Positions 32,434-55,450 are shown, counted from the first letter of the stretch. The stretch: 64,000 nt of DNA from Hormiphora californensis (GCA_020137815.1 CM035361.1:6298631-6362630), one strand, 5' to 3'. The notes: generated from the letters alone by a model not told the origin. Numbers and translations are program-made.

Positions 32434-35400
32434 TCATTGGTTGTATGCTTTAAAGAACAAGTGCGTCTTCAGGGATGTTTTAAAAGTAGTAAGGGATTCT
32501 GAGTCCCGGATTGATCGCGGTAGCTGATTCCATAATTTAGGTGCTGCAATACTGAAAGCGCCTCTAGTGTTCTCGTAGTGGTACTCACTCCTCCGCACCT
32601 CTTTCAGAGCGGTGACGTCATTATCCACTCGGAGTGATTTCACTTTCTGGGGCCGCTTCACTAACATCTCAGACATGTATGGAGGGGATTGATCATGAAG
32701 AGTCTTGTATACCATCAAGCAAATTTTGTACTCTATTCGCTGTTTCACAGGCAAGAAGTGTGATTTCATACGAAGTTTTGTTACACCGCGTTTTCCTCTT
32801 TTCCCATAAATGTATCGTGTCGCACTGTTCTGAACTTTCTGTAGACGTTTCAGGTCAGAATCCTTTAATGAAACCAAAAGAGAGTTGCAATAATCGATAC
32901 GGCTATGAATAAGGGTTGAAACCAGCTTAGTTTTCTGTGCCTTACTCAATTTCCGGCTATTCTCCACATCTGTACCAGTTGTAGATTGCAAGCTTTGACA
33001 ACTTTAGTAACGTGATCGGCCATTGATAATGTGCTGTCAAACATTACGCCCAAGTTTCTCGCTCTTGGGGCGACTTCTGTTTCGCCATCTTCTGGATTGA
33101 TCAATATGTTCTCAATATCAGGTGATTTACTCCATTTGTTTTTCAGGATGAGAACTTCCGTTTTCTCTGGGTTGAGCTTCAGCATACTATGAGCCATCCA
33201 CAATTTTATGTGTGCCATGCATTTCTGTAGTCTTTCGGTCACCTCACCGATTGATTCTGGTGAGAATGAAACATATATCTGACTATCATCAGCATACATG
33301 TGTATGGTTAGGTCGTATAATGCAGCAATCTTTTCCAGGTCCTTCATATATAGGATAAACAACAACGGGCCAAGAATAGACCCTTGGGGCACTCCGATTT
33401 CAATAGGTTTCGAACTGGACTCCGTCGATCCGATCTTAACCTTCGCAAAGCGTCCTGACAGGTAGGATTTGATCCATTTCAGAACACTACCTCCAATTCG
33501 ATATTCATTCTCAAGTCGCCGTAACAGTTCTGAATGCGAGATGGTGTCGAACGCGGCCGAGAGGTCCAATAACACAAGAATCACCTGAGATTTGCTGTCA
33601 ATCTGCAAGAGGATGTCATTGACAATTTTCACGGTCGCCGTTTCGCAAGAATGTTTCGTTCTATAGGCGGACTGGAATTTGGCGAAAAGATCATGTTTTT
33701 CAAGATGGTCAATTAGCTGCTCAGCTACACATTTCTCTACTACCTTTGATAAAAATGATAAGTTGGAAATAGGTCTGTAGCTTTTCAATTGATCCGGATC
33801 CAATGACGCATTTTTGTGAGCAGGTCTTATTACAGCTGTTTTCAAGTTATCAGGCATTTCTCCTTGGGACAGACTGGAGTTGACGATCTTCGAGATTATT
33901 GGTAGGAGATGAGGTAAGGCACCTGTGAGTAGAGAGGTCGGTATGTTTTTGGTTCATTCTTCGGATGGTAGATACAAGTTGTTCATCCGATACCGGTTTA
34001 AACGATGCAAGGACAGGCACTGATGTTGATGTTTTTGTATCGGGCAAGTTAGGCAAGGTTTCTGAGAAGGATGGATCATTTCGAATATCTTGATAAATCT
34101 TTTCAACATCTTTTCAGCATCCCCTCCTGACTGCATTCCTTCTTTTGTTCTGAAACAGTGCAGCAGTAGCCTGGCATACCCGATTTGGATGTTGTGGAAC
34201 AGGTCATTTGAAGACGGATCTGTCCCTAGTTGCTTAAAGCAACAGTTCATAACACCATTATTCAAGAAGGGGGCTAAATCGAAACCTGTGAACTATCGCC
34301 CAGTGTCTATAACAAGTCACCTGTCTAAAGTGTTTGAGCGGCTGGTGAGGAAACGGATCAGTGACTACTTGGACGAGATGGAGTTGCAGAGTGACACTCA
34401 GCATGGGTTTAGAAAGGGGCGCAGTACCATGACACAGCTACTAACCCATGTTGACATCATCCTATCTGATCTATGCGGTGATCAGGAAGTCGATGCTATC
34501 TACTTAGATTTTAGTAAAGCATTTGATTCCGTGGATATCAATGTTCTGCTAGCTAAATTGAGGCGATATGGTATTGGAGGTCAACTCCTTCAGTGGATCA
34601 GTGCGTGGATCCTGGGCAGGAATCAGTGTGTAATGGTGGATGGAGTGAGGTCACCCTGGGCCGAGGTACTTAGTGGGGTTGCCCAGGGTAGTGTGCTCGG
34701 ACCACTTCTTTTCCTCATATATATTCTTGACCTGGAGTCAGTGCTAGACGGTAGCATGTGTCTAACTTTTGCTGACGATACTAAGTTGGTAAAAGCTATT
34801 TCGGATATGACTAGCCAGGCGTGCCTACAGAACGATCTTTTAAGAGTGGCAGAATGGGCAAAGAAGAACAATATGAAGTTACATGAGGATAAATTTCAGC
34901 TCTTGAGCTATAGTCTGAACAAGTCTGCTATCCTCAGACAGTTTCCTTTCGCAGCTGAAGTGTTTTCATATACTACAAGCTCAGGTGTGCAGTTGACCCC
35001 CGAACCTGATGTTCGTGATCTGGGTGTCCAGATGTCTGCAGATGGGTCATGGACGAGGCACATTTCTATCATAGTGCGGAAGGCTTCCCTCTTGAGTGGC
35101 TGGATATTCAGCGTTTTTCGGGACCGTTCTCCGGAGGTTATGGTACAGCTTTTCAAGTCCTTGGTCAGGCCTATTCTTGAGTACTGTTGCCTAGTCTGGA
35201 ACCCTTCCAAGGCTGGTGATATCACGGCTATTGAGAATGTCCAACGTTGTTTCACCAGACGTCTTGATGGTATGCAGGGTCATGACTATTGGGATAGACT
35301 GAAATTGCTCAATCTTATGTCCCTTCAGCGTCGGAGACAGCGCTACATTCTGATTCATGTGTGGAAGACGATTCATGGTTTTGTACCTAACTCTGCCAAC

Positions 35401-35977
35401 CTAGTATTTCAACAGCACGCTAGACTGGGTATGCGGATAGTCCCACCACCTTACCCCTATAGAGCAGAAACGAAACGAGCTAATCAATTTCACTGCTCAT
35501 TTGGTCCAAGAGCAGCTCATTTATGGAACACTCTACCTGCTGCTGTCAATTCTTGTGTGAGCTTGAATCAGTTCAAATCATCATTGGGCAATTACTTGAC
35601 AGGATTTCACGATCGTCCTCCAGTCAGAGGGTACCCGCCACTTCCAAATGACCTTTCGCCTCAATGTGCTGTGCTGTGCTGATGAGTGTGAGTGTGAAGG
35701 GATAGTTTTTCAACTTGATTTTATTTAGGTGGACCCATTCAGGGAAGGCCTGTTTCTTTATAAATAAAACTTTAATTGTAAACTTGTAAACTTGTAAAAC
35801 TTGTAAACTTGTAAACTTGTAAACTTTGGAGTGAAAGAACTCACTCAGTAAATCCGGAAGTTTAGCAGGATCAGGCACTGTTGGGAGTGCTTTCGGGGTT
35901 TTATCTTTACCCAGCAGGTAGTTCATCACCTGATAGGTAGCAGATGGATTGCCCTCAGCAGCCTGAAGTCTGCGTCT
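32434..35977 (-). mobile_element. CR1/L2-like LINE, frameshifted and interrupted
   Basis: Minus-strand reverse transcriptase of a non-LTR element. It reads from a linker (VMNYLLGKDKTPKAL, LLSEFFHSK at 35826-35977) to KIYQDIRNDPSFSETL (34060-34105), then through LKSYRPISNLSFLSK, LLDLSAAFDTISHSELLRRL, GVPQGSILGPLLF and the catalytic MYADDSQIY. It ends in the thumb and C-terminal domain (HSRIDYCNSLLVSL, FSIAAPKLWNQLPRS, stop near 32434). At least two frameshifts (about 33950 and 32950-32990) make it a pseudogene. A second LINE on the plus strand splits it between 34107 and 35823. The 5' end is truncated near 35977, so the endonuclease is missing. Confidence 0.88.
34107..35824 (+). mobile_element. 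Nested 5'-truncated LINE with long intact RT frame
   Basis: A plus-strand frame reads to a stop at 35682. It includes KKGAKSKPVNYRPVSITSHL, IYLDFSKAFDSVDINVLLAK, GVAQGSVLGPLLFLIYILDL, the catalytic FADDTKLV, ILEYCCLVWNPSK and RAAHLWNTLPAAV, which are typical of CR1/Jockey-type non-LTR reverse transcriptases. About 530 codons are open, so it is younger than its host LINE. The 3' end is a (TTGTAAAC)n tail at 35774-35826. It interrupts the minus-strand LINE between the codons for HSKV and EKIY; the host resumes on both sides without loss of residues. Confidence 0.88.
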
Positions 35978-37137
35978 GAAAAATCATCTGAAAAATCATG
36001 GCAAGACTCCTACTTCAGGAACCGGATATACTTGTTTCAAATAAGGTCAAAAGTCTCCTCTCCCTGTCCCAAGCGGAAAAAATAACAAAACTGGATCACT
36101 CGTTCTTATTGGAAAAAATAATCAAAAAACAAACAAAAAAGAGAGGTGAAATTAAAGAAAAAGAGATAATAAAATTGTAATAAAAGAAGCCACATGCATC
36201 TGGCCTAACAATGTCAATAATAGTATATATAAATTGTTTTTGCCTGACTGGCTACACGAAGAAAATCACATAAAATACATGCAACAGTTAAAGACTAGTA
36301 TGTATGGTACAGATCTGATGAAGAGCCAAGAGAGGTGAAATTTCATTTTTGTAATTTTTTGTGATATGACTGGAAAATAAATCGCGCGCGCATGACCTTG
36401 CCCGCCTTTTCGCGCGGCGTTATAATAGCGCGTACAAAATAAAATGCGCGCTGGAAAGCGCCCATCAGCCGAAAACTGGCAAATTGGGGTCTAGCGCCGC
36501 CAGAAAGTTGAAGCAATGCTCCAAGAACGAACAAGCACTCTTTGGCTAGGCTCTGAGCCAAAGAAGATTGTACAAACGTTTTTCAATTCTGAAAGCTTAT
36601 TCTGCAATCTGCTTTCACTTTGACAGTGGAGATAAATATAAATCAGAGTTATATTTTTGGGCTAAAACAATGTGTCACATAATAATTTGTTACATATCAA
36701 AGAGTCAGGTGAGATTTTCTCTCATTTTCAATTCGATCTCATCTCCCTCTCAAGTAAATACCGTACTATGTATTTACTACACCTTACAAACTGACTAATT
36801 CTGTCCATGACTTGTTAGTGAGGTATGTTTACTCAACAATTCATGACATGACATGAATTTAAATGTAAAAATGTTTGCTTTCATCATGAGACTCATATTA
36901 TTTTTCTAATGACGTACTGTAAGTACATCTTGTCAGCTGTCAAGTTGTTGCTTGGTCGGTTAACAAAACACTCGTAACAATACCATCTCCCTACGTCAAC
37001 TGATCCAAAGATTCAAAGCGTATTGAAATATATTAATAAATCATTTAGTTTCTTTCTGCGCTAGCACAGTTTTTATTACAGCACTGACCTAATATTCCCC
37101 AATCAATTTAACAATATATTAACACTCTCAGCCCCCA
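35978..37137. other. Intergenic, no gene seen
   Basis: AT-rich, with a GC-rich island near 36380-36490 (GCGCGCGCATGACC, TAGCGCGTAC). Contains the presumed 3' flank of the minus-strand gene ending at 37138. No recognisable exon. Confidence 0.45.
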
Positions 37138-47999
<10,862 letters not shown>

Positions 48000-48139
48000 G
48001 GCTATAAAATAGAATTCAACCAATCAGAACTCGTTATTTAGGTCACGTGACTGGTTATCAGCCAATCAGGGACCAGTATTTCCTTATTGGTTGAGGGAGT
48101 GTCGCCTGATCCCAGCATACGACATGGCTATATAGAATT

Positions 48140-50026
48140 CCAGGGAATATTATATCATGAGCACCTAGCACGGAGTTACATACACTCAGTTATTGCTCAC
48201 ACTGAAGCTCTGAAAAAGGGCAATACGACCAATCCAGCCGTACTATCAATGTAATAATATTGTAACGATCGAGCACCGATATGCATATGTCAAGTAATAA
48301 AGCACACAAAGAAATGCAACGGAAAGCTAGAGAATATTGAGGGCACAAGCTTTTACACGCACATCACACAGAGCCCTATAACAGATCAATAGAATAACGA
48401 CACACTTCTCCATCGAGTAGGGACGTTTATGAAGCGCACAGAGGAATATGGGACATCTAACAGTGTGTGGTGGTGGTGGTGCAGATAGGTTATAGTGTGC
48501 CAAACTCTTCAGAACGACATTATGTTAGCTAACTGCAGTGTGTGTTCTAAACCCTAACTTGAATAAAGAAGGAGTAAGTGGTGAACAAAACAAAAAGTGG
48601 TGAACAAAACAAAAACTTGTTACTTGATCAAATGTATCAAGTATCAAATGACAATGTAGCAAGCAACGTTGTGTTTAAAAATGACAGCAAACGGTATTGA
48701 GTTTCTAAGGAGTTTCTGAATGCGAGTTTCGAGCTGCACCGACGACTAATTCACCGACTAATTCACCGCTATTTAGAAATTATAGATTGAGATCTAAAGT
48801 CGAAATCTGCAATGTATTCAAGTTCTGAACTCGAAACTTAGTGATTATTTATTTTAGTGATAGATTTATTTAGGGTTATTAAAAGCTGATATACTACGAG
48901 CTGATTCAGTCAGCAAAAACTCAGAAACAAAGAAGTTTCTATTTTGTTCGACCGGGCATCAAACTTACTTACTTCATTCTCTCCAGTATGAATCTCTACC
49001 TCTCTCTCTCTCGAGCTCGGCCAAGTCATATAGCAAGATCAGGTTTCCTAAAAATAATGGCCACTCTTTCTCTCTCTCTCTCTCTACCCCTATCTCTCTC
49101 TCTCTCTCCCTTCTCTCTCACCGAGACCTCGAACTCAGGCAGCAGGTGATCAAATTAAAACTCCAGAAAAGAGAAGGGAATGATAGAGAGAGAGAAAGAA
49201 ATAACACATGAGTCCTGGAAGGGAATAGGACTACCCCTGGATCACATAGGATCACAGCATGGAACTTGAGACGACGAGAGAGAGAGAGAAAGAGAGAGAC
49301 TACTGCACACGGAGCTGTCTGACACAATCATACCATTTGATAAGTGCAGGGATTTTTAAATCTTAAAGGAATCTAGCATATATTTTATTGACCTATAGAC
49401 GTGTTATTGAATTGATGAATAAATGAAGCTACAAAGCGTGGAAGTACAGGTGATAGATAGGAACCAGATTGAAGGCCGCAGCGGAATTGATATTCTGCAT
49501 AAAATTCAATAAATAATATATGGGTCAGCTGCTGGCCGCGTGTGTGTGAAAGTTATTTTAGGATAAAGGGGGGGATAAATATAAAAAGTTTGAATCGCAT
49601 ATTTGTTGAAAATGAGATGCATTACGGACAAACAAACAACTCCCTCTTAAGAGATTGAAAGTGTGCTAGCAAGAAACATGAGAAAAGAATTATAGTGGGG
49701 TCTGCTGCAGTTGTAGAAAACAATTGTACAGCCGGAATATAATATACACGATCTGATCAAGCGGGTGTTTTTTTCCGGGGGATGGATGGGGCCACCTTTA
49801 CGCTTGCCAGCGCACTGATAAGCACGGATATTTATACCTGTGATCGATGTAGCAATCCGACGGTGTTGAAACCCCTTTGATCTATCATCTCTCTATCATC
49901 ACTTTTACTGCATATTATCTGGATAAATGTTTGCATTATCTCATAATAATATGTTCCAAAATTATAAGTAACTTGCCCCCAGCTTCCAGACTTCAAGCCT
50001 ACTAATTAATTAATAAATCAACCCTT
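48140..50026. other. No exon recognised between the two minus-strand gene models
   Basis: Contains CT-rich stretches (48995-49120) and AT-rich sequence. Presumably the 5' flank of the 12-exon gene or one long intron. Confidence 0.4.
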
Positions 50027-50041
50027 CTAATTATTAATCAC

Positions 50042-53000
50042 CTCGCTACTAGGACGTGGTACGGGACTATGGGAGAACTTCCGTAACCTGACAGACCCCA
50101 CATCTTCGTGATCTGAGACAGTCACATCGCCGGCTTGGTCTGGTGTTAGCGTCTGGTCATTCGGAACTTCACCATTTTCAGGCTGTGAGATCGAGAGAGG
50201 TTAACAAAATAAACAACGATATTATGGTACTATAAATCAATAAATTGTTTTAGAATTTACTGCCCAACCCTAAAAAGGTTGAGCGACAATTTTTGTTAAA
50301 ACTAGCCCATATTTTCACTGGAATTGGCCCTTTCCGCTGCCCCTGATAATATCATCATGAACCCTTCCTCCGAATTCTGATGTTGTAAAATTACCAGGAA
50401 CCGACCGACACAAGTAAACAACCAATCAGAACTCGTTATTTAGGTCACGTGACTGGTTATTAGCCAATCAGGGACCAGTATTTCCTGATTTGGTCGGTTC
50501 CTGAAAATTACCTTGACGACAGTTGACAGTTGAGCTAGAGAGTTTCGAGATGCAATCTTTTCATTGATGAACCGCAGTATCTCACGAGCCTCTCCTGAGA
50601 GGGAAGAAAAGTTTAGATATGATTTTATTGAAACTTGAATGAACAAGAATCGGAAAATTAAACAAGCCGGCAAGTTGTATCATATCCCGGTCACTGTCCC
50701 GCCAAATTCCTGGATATGTCACGTACCTGGTGTGACTCGTAGTTTAGCAATTCCCTTTTCGTCATCTCGCTCAACCCCTTGCGAGGGTAACACAGAAACA
50801 GGGATCTCAACCTGTGGAGGAGGAGGAGATGAGTCCCTAGCAACCCATCGGTTTTAAAGAGAGTCCCTAGCAAACCCTCGGTTTTAGAGAGAGAGAGAGT
50901 CCCTAGCAACCCCTCGGTTTTAGAGAGAGTCCCTAGCAACCCATAGGTTTTAGAGAGAGTCCCTAGCAACCCATCGGTTTTAGAGAGAGAGAGTCCCTAG
51001 CAACCCATCGGTTTTAGAGAGAGTCCCTTATAGCAACCCATCGGTTTTAGCGAAAGTCCCTATCAGCCCATCGGTTTTAGAGAGAGTCCCTAGCAACCCC
51101 TCGGTTATATAGAGAGTCCCTAGCAACCCATCGGTTTTAGAGAGAGTCCCTAGCAACCCCTCGGTTATATAGAGAGTCCCTAGCAACCCATCGGTTTTAG
51201 AGAGAGTCCCTAGCAACCCCTCGGTTTTAGAGAGAGTCCCTAGCAACCCATCGGTTTTAGAGAGAGTCCCTAGCAAACCCTCGGTTTTAGAGAGAGAGAG
51301 TCCCTAGCAACCCCTCGGTTTTAGAGAGAGTCCCTAGCAACCCCTCTGTTTTAGAGAGAGTCCCTAGCAACCCATCGGTTTTAGAGAGAGTCCCTAGCAA
51401 CCCATTGGTTTTAGAGAGAGAGTCCCTAGCAACCCCTCGGTTTTAGAGAGAGTCCCTAGCAACCCCTCGGTTTTAGAGAGAGAGTCCCTAGCAACCCCTC
51501 GGTTTTAGAGAGAGTCCCTAGCAACCCCTCGGTTTTAGAGAGAGTCCCTAGCAACCCCTCTGTTTTAGAGAGAGTCCCTAGCAACCCATCGGTTTTAGAG
51601 AGAGTCCCTAGCAACCCGGCTCCGGATCAGCGATTGTAATATGTGATCGTAGTATAATTATCATATTAGGGTTTTGAGCATCAGAGCACTGGACATTTAA
51701 CTGGATTTTTATAGACATTATTATATATTTTTTAGGGTTTGCAGCTGAGGTGAACCGCTCTGATGCTCCGTGTTACTAGGGGGGACCACATACAGCACCG
51801 GTGCGAACTCCAGAACGTCGCACCACATACTGTCGGTGGAAACTTCAGTACAGTGAGTGTATGTGGTGCCTCTTACTGAACAATCAATAAAAAAACCTTC
51901 AAAACAAGCTAAAAACACGTAATTTTTTGTGAAATATCTTCCTCTCACTAATACCGAACTCTCTCTACCTCCTTTTCTCTCTCTTGTTATGTTTATCTCC
52001 ACTTATCTCTCTTTTATCTTTCCTGATTGCAGCACATATTTTCTCGATATGTTGGATAATCTCGCCCTTGTTCTAGGTGTGGCCCTTTCTGTCGTAGTGA
52101 GAGTGCGTGCGCCTCTTATTGGTTGCTGTGGTGTGGGTGTGTGTGTGTATTGTGAGATGCAGGTCTGTCATTGGCTAGTGCGCGCACGTGACCCCCACGT
52201 GACCTTTCAGTTCAGTACGAAGAGCACATACAGCACCGTACTGATCTTTTCTGAGCTAAGCTCACGTGAGATTGTGTACTGATAGTCCCACCGATATTTA
52301 TCAGTAAGAGGCACCACATACGGCAGTGCGTACTGGAGTTTGCACCGAAAGTGCTGTATGTGCTAGTGAGAACTGAAGTTAGAGGCACCACATACGGCGG
52401 TGCGAATTTCAGTACAGTGCTGTATGTGGTCCCTCTAGGGTTTTTTTAGATTCTAGTATTCTACGGGGTCTGAGCGTGTATACAAATGCTGATATTATTA
52501 TTATTATTATACAAATGTTATCTATAGTTTGCCTTCTGTTACAAGTTATAAAGGCCGGGGGAATGTTTCAACCTGTGTGGAGGGAACAAAAGGGACAATC
52601 AAGACCATGACGGAACAACGCATTTTCAAACCGTAAAATTTCAAGTGGCTAATTTAAAATGGTTCACATGCTCTGATAAGAGCTTATCTTAAACACTTGG
52701 GAATTGCACTGGGACCCTAATTTTGTAATACAGAAACTGCAGAACGTGAATTTTGAAACAAGCAAAAATTCTGTCCTTAAAAGAGCGGAAATGATTTGAA
52801 AATAGAATACTGAGATCTGAATCAGGCAAAAAGGGTACAGTAAATTACTTCCTGTTAACAGATCTCATTCATCTCATTCATGATATATATTTCATGATAT
52901 AAAGTACTAATCTATATACTAACCGAATGAACCCGTCGGGACTCCTTTAACCCTCCTGGCGGTGGAACAGGACCAGCTGCTCTGGTTGTTATCCTGGTAT

Positions 53001-53424
53001 TCCGGGGTAATGTTCCCCCACCTGATCTTGGGATGATCTGTCGTCCAGCAGAGATCGGGCTGTGATTCACTGCCCAGTTCTCCTGCGATGAAATCATTTT
53101 AGTTATCAGATCCATGCTTTCTACAATAGCTCTAGTGAAACAAGGCCACACTTTAATCTACGCTTATATATCAGTTATAACTGATTTGCATGCATGTAGA
53201 ATTGTAAACCAACAATTTATACTTTTTACACACATGTACCTTTTCATCTGAGTGTAGAGGTATTGTTGCACGCTAGTGTTGCACGCTAGTGTTGCACGCT
53301 AGTGTTGCACGCTAGTGTTGCACGCTAGTGTTGCACGCTAGTGTTTATACTTTTTACACACATACCTTTTCATCTGGGTGTAGAGGTATTGTCGTTCCTT
53401 CACTATAAATCATTCGGCCTATCA
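50042..53424 (-). CDS. Uncharacterised disordered protein, five exons, 5' incomplete
   Basis: Exons: 53366-53424, 52924-53082, 50727-50811, 50512-50594, 50042-50182; phases 0, 0, 1, 0 all match. Readable segments: GRMIYSEGTTIPLHPDEK, then Pro/Arg-rich TRAAGPVPPPGGLKESRR, then a likely helical stretch EAREILRFINEKIASRNSL, then VRLRKFSHSPVPRPSSE. No family recognised. The last exon either reads on to TAG after VINN (50027) or splices at GTGATT in phase 0; that phase would fit exon 2 of the 12-exon gene (46116), so both models may be one locus with alternative first exons. The first listed exon needs one base from upstream, or starts at its internal ATG. A MITE sits exactly at the donor of the fourth exon. 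Confidence 0.55.
50395..50503. mobile_element. hAT-like MITE inserted at a splice donor
   Basis: 109 bp, CAGGAACCGACCG to the inverse GGTTCCTG, flanked by exact 8-bp AAAATTAC copies (50387-50394 and 50504-50511). The right copy is the donor GTAATTTT of the exon ending at 50512. Confidence 0.88.
50840..51625 (-). repeat. 30-bp tandem repeat before an acceptor
   Basis: About 27 units of GGTTGCTAGGGACTCTCTCT plus AAAACCGA(T/G)G on the gene strand. The array begins about 28 bp upstream of the CCACAG acceptor at 50812. Each unit has a CT tract and a CTAAAAC branch-point-like word. Confidence 0.9.
51777..52438. mobile_element. Foldback MITE with GGGACCACATACAGC ends
   Basis: Left CTAGGGGGGACCACATACAG and right CTGTATGTGGTCCCTCTAG are inverses. 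Several internal GGCACCACATACGGC copies occur in both orientations. About 660 bp, in the second intron of the five-exon model. No coding capacity recognised. Confidence 0.75.
53236..53345 (-). repeat. Copied exon end plus 13-bp minisatellite
   Basis: On the gene strand, ACAATACCTCTACACTCAGA then TGAAAAG-GTACATGTG (about 53232-53272) copies the true exon end at 53366-53395, including the donor. Six units of GTTGCACGCTAGT lie between the two copies. Confidence 0.8.
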
Positions 53425-53472
53425 CTGGGGAATATCGAATTGAGAAATGAGAGTTTATCAATTTCGGTTTAA

Positions 53473-53635
53473 GGTTGGATCACACATTTGTCGGAGTTTT
53501 GGTTGCTAATACAAGAGTAACCCCTCAAACCCTCCTGTTGGTTGCTAAGAGTTAAACTTTAACTCTTAGCAACCAACAGGAGGGTTTGAGGGGTTACTCT
53601 TAGCAACCAAAACTCCGACAAATGTGTGATCCAAC
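53473..53635. repeat. 163-bp near-perfect palindrome
   Basis: GTTGGATCACACATTTGTCG to its exact inverse, centre GAGTTAAACTTTAACTC. Arms of about 80 bp differ only slightly (TAATACAAGAG versus the inverse of CTCTTAG). Probably a MITE. Confidence 0.85.
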
Positions 53636-53659
53636 AGCTACAAATAACAAAGTTGGTAG

Positions 53660-53775
53660 CTGTACAAAAAGGTACAAAAAGGTACAAAAAAGGTACAAAA
53701 AGGTACAAAAAGGTACAAAAAGGTACAAAAAGGTACAAAATGGTACAAAAAAGGTACAAAAGGTACAAAAAAGGA
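53660..53775 (+). repeat. GGTACAAAAA tandem repeat
   Basis: About 11 units of GGTACAAAAA, similar to the repeat at 21450-21660. Confidence 0.9.
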
Positions 53776-54299
53776 GTAACCATGGTAACATGTGCCCTAC
53801 AACTGCAGGAGGAGAGGTCGATGCAACTTTAATTAGTCTATGACGTCACACTGTGACTCACAAGTTTGAAACTTTAACTGACACACGTGAGATAATATGG
53901 GGCAATGAGAATTGAGGCGTGGAGAGAAACAAAGAAAGGGAGATTTAACACGAGATTTAACAAGAACTCAGGTACCAGTTACAGCATTTACACGTCACCC
54001 CCCCCCCCCTCTGATGATTGAGTGATGAGGTCGACCATTTTCTACACACACATCACACCATGTCACTGCAGCAGCAGCAGCAGCTATATAAGCAGCATGG
54101 CTCCTCCCAGATCAAATTACAAGTTTCATTGAATAGAGATCGGTAAACACACACTCTCAATATATTATCCCGGTGCTCTAAATACCCCTCTAATCCCCCT
54201 CTAAACCCCGTCAGTCAGCAAATATTGCCAAGCTAGATTGCCAAGGGGTTAAACAAAACAAAGCAAATACTAGCGATCATTCAATAGGATTAGCAAATA
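53776..54299. other. Non-coding; includes poly-C, CAG run and TATATAAG
   Basis: A C run at 53997-54008, then (CAG)5 and GCTATATAAGCAGCATGG at about 54072-54103. The TATATAAG followed by ATG looks promoter-like, but no exon downstream is recognised. Confidence 0.4.
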
Positions 54300-54471
54300 C
54301 AGTCGGACCCCGATTTAGGGGCCCCCGATTTAGTGGCACCCCGATTTAGGGACAGGATTTTTTCCCCCGATATACGAAAATTAACATTATTTGAACCCGA
54401 TTTAGTGGACACCCCGATTTAGTGTACAAGAGCCTTTCCCCCGAGGGTGTCCCTAAATCGGGGTCCGACTG
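54300..54471. mobile_element. Pogo/Tigger-like MITE
   Basis: CAGTCGGACCCCGATTTAGG and the inverse. Very close to the copy at 18164-18335. The right flank reads GCAG instead of TA, so that end has mutated. Confidence 0.75.
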
Positions 54472-55045
54472 CAGTACTAGACAATATTCAATAGGATAAG
54501 GTATCCGAATTCCAAGAACATTATTATTACCGCGTCCGCAATGTTTCTTATATATGTAGTAATCGAATCGGGTAGGTAAAGCTGAGACACACACAGTCAC
54601 ACAATCACACAATCACACAAACACGCACACAATTATTACAAGCTTCTGTCAGTAGTGTAATAGCTACCGATTAATAGGCCGCAGCTCTCAAAGCAAAAGA
54701 AGATTAGTCTCTCTCTCCATGGGAGATGTATTGCGTGTGAGATTGGGCGGATAGACGGCGGCGGCCCAATCAAGTTGACATGTATTTAATATATGAGACC
54801 AACAATTTGGCAAGAGAACCCAATGAAATCACAATATCCGTAATTTAAATTAAGAATTTGTAAAGCAAATCATAGGTTCGTTAAGTTCCATGAAGAATGC
54901 ACAGAAAGCGAGAAATAAACAAAGTAGCTCGTATCCCTTTTTTAAAGCTAGGATCTGAGCTCCGTTCAACAAAGGGTTCTCAGACCATGCATGCAACAGT
55001 CAGGCCCTAGTCTGAACTGTGATAGCGATCGCTAGCAAGTCTAAA

Positions 55046-55085
55046 AAGCTCGACGTATACTGTTGTACAATGTATACGTCGAGCT
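55046..55085. repeat. Hairpin AAGCTCGACGTATAC
   Basis: Perfect 15-bp stem AAGCTCGACGTATAC/GTATACGTCGAGCTT with a TGTTGTACAAT loop. Confidence 0.75.
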
Positions 55086-55346
55086 TGTTTAACTCGCTAT
55101 ATTATACATGCCATTGACCAGCTTGCCTAGCTAGACTGTGTTTCGCGTAAAGAAGGGTTGGGGCATAACAATGACCAGCAATCAGGGATCAAAGTCAGAA
55201 AACAAAGGGGGTCAGACCACTGCATATTTTACACATGTTATACACTCAACATATGAAGCTCTGTGAGGTGGAGCTCCATTCATTACACCTCTCCATGGAG
55301 ATGCAATGGGAGGATATAATGTTTCGCGATATAGATGTTGAAATCT

Positions 55347-55450
55347 ATGTTGAAACTATACAATCTCCTATACAATCTCCTATACAATCTCCTATACAAT
55401 CTCCTCTAGATCTAGAGGAGATTGTATAGGAGATTGTATAGGAGATTGTA
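55347..55450. repeat. Palindromic ATACAATCTCCT repeat
   Basis: Four direct units of CTATACAATCTC, then the centre CTCTAGATCTAGAG, then the inverse units. Perfect palindrome of about 100 bp. Confidence 0.88.

Noticed and set aside
34623-35376. Minus-strand frames inside the nested LINE
   Set aside because: Antisense shadows of the plus-strand reverse transcriptase.
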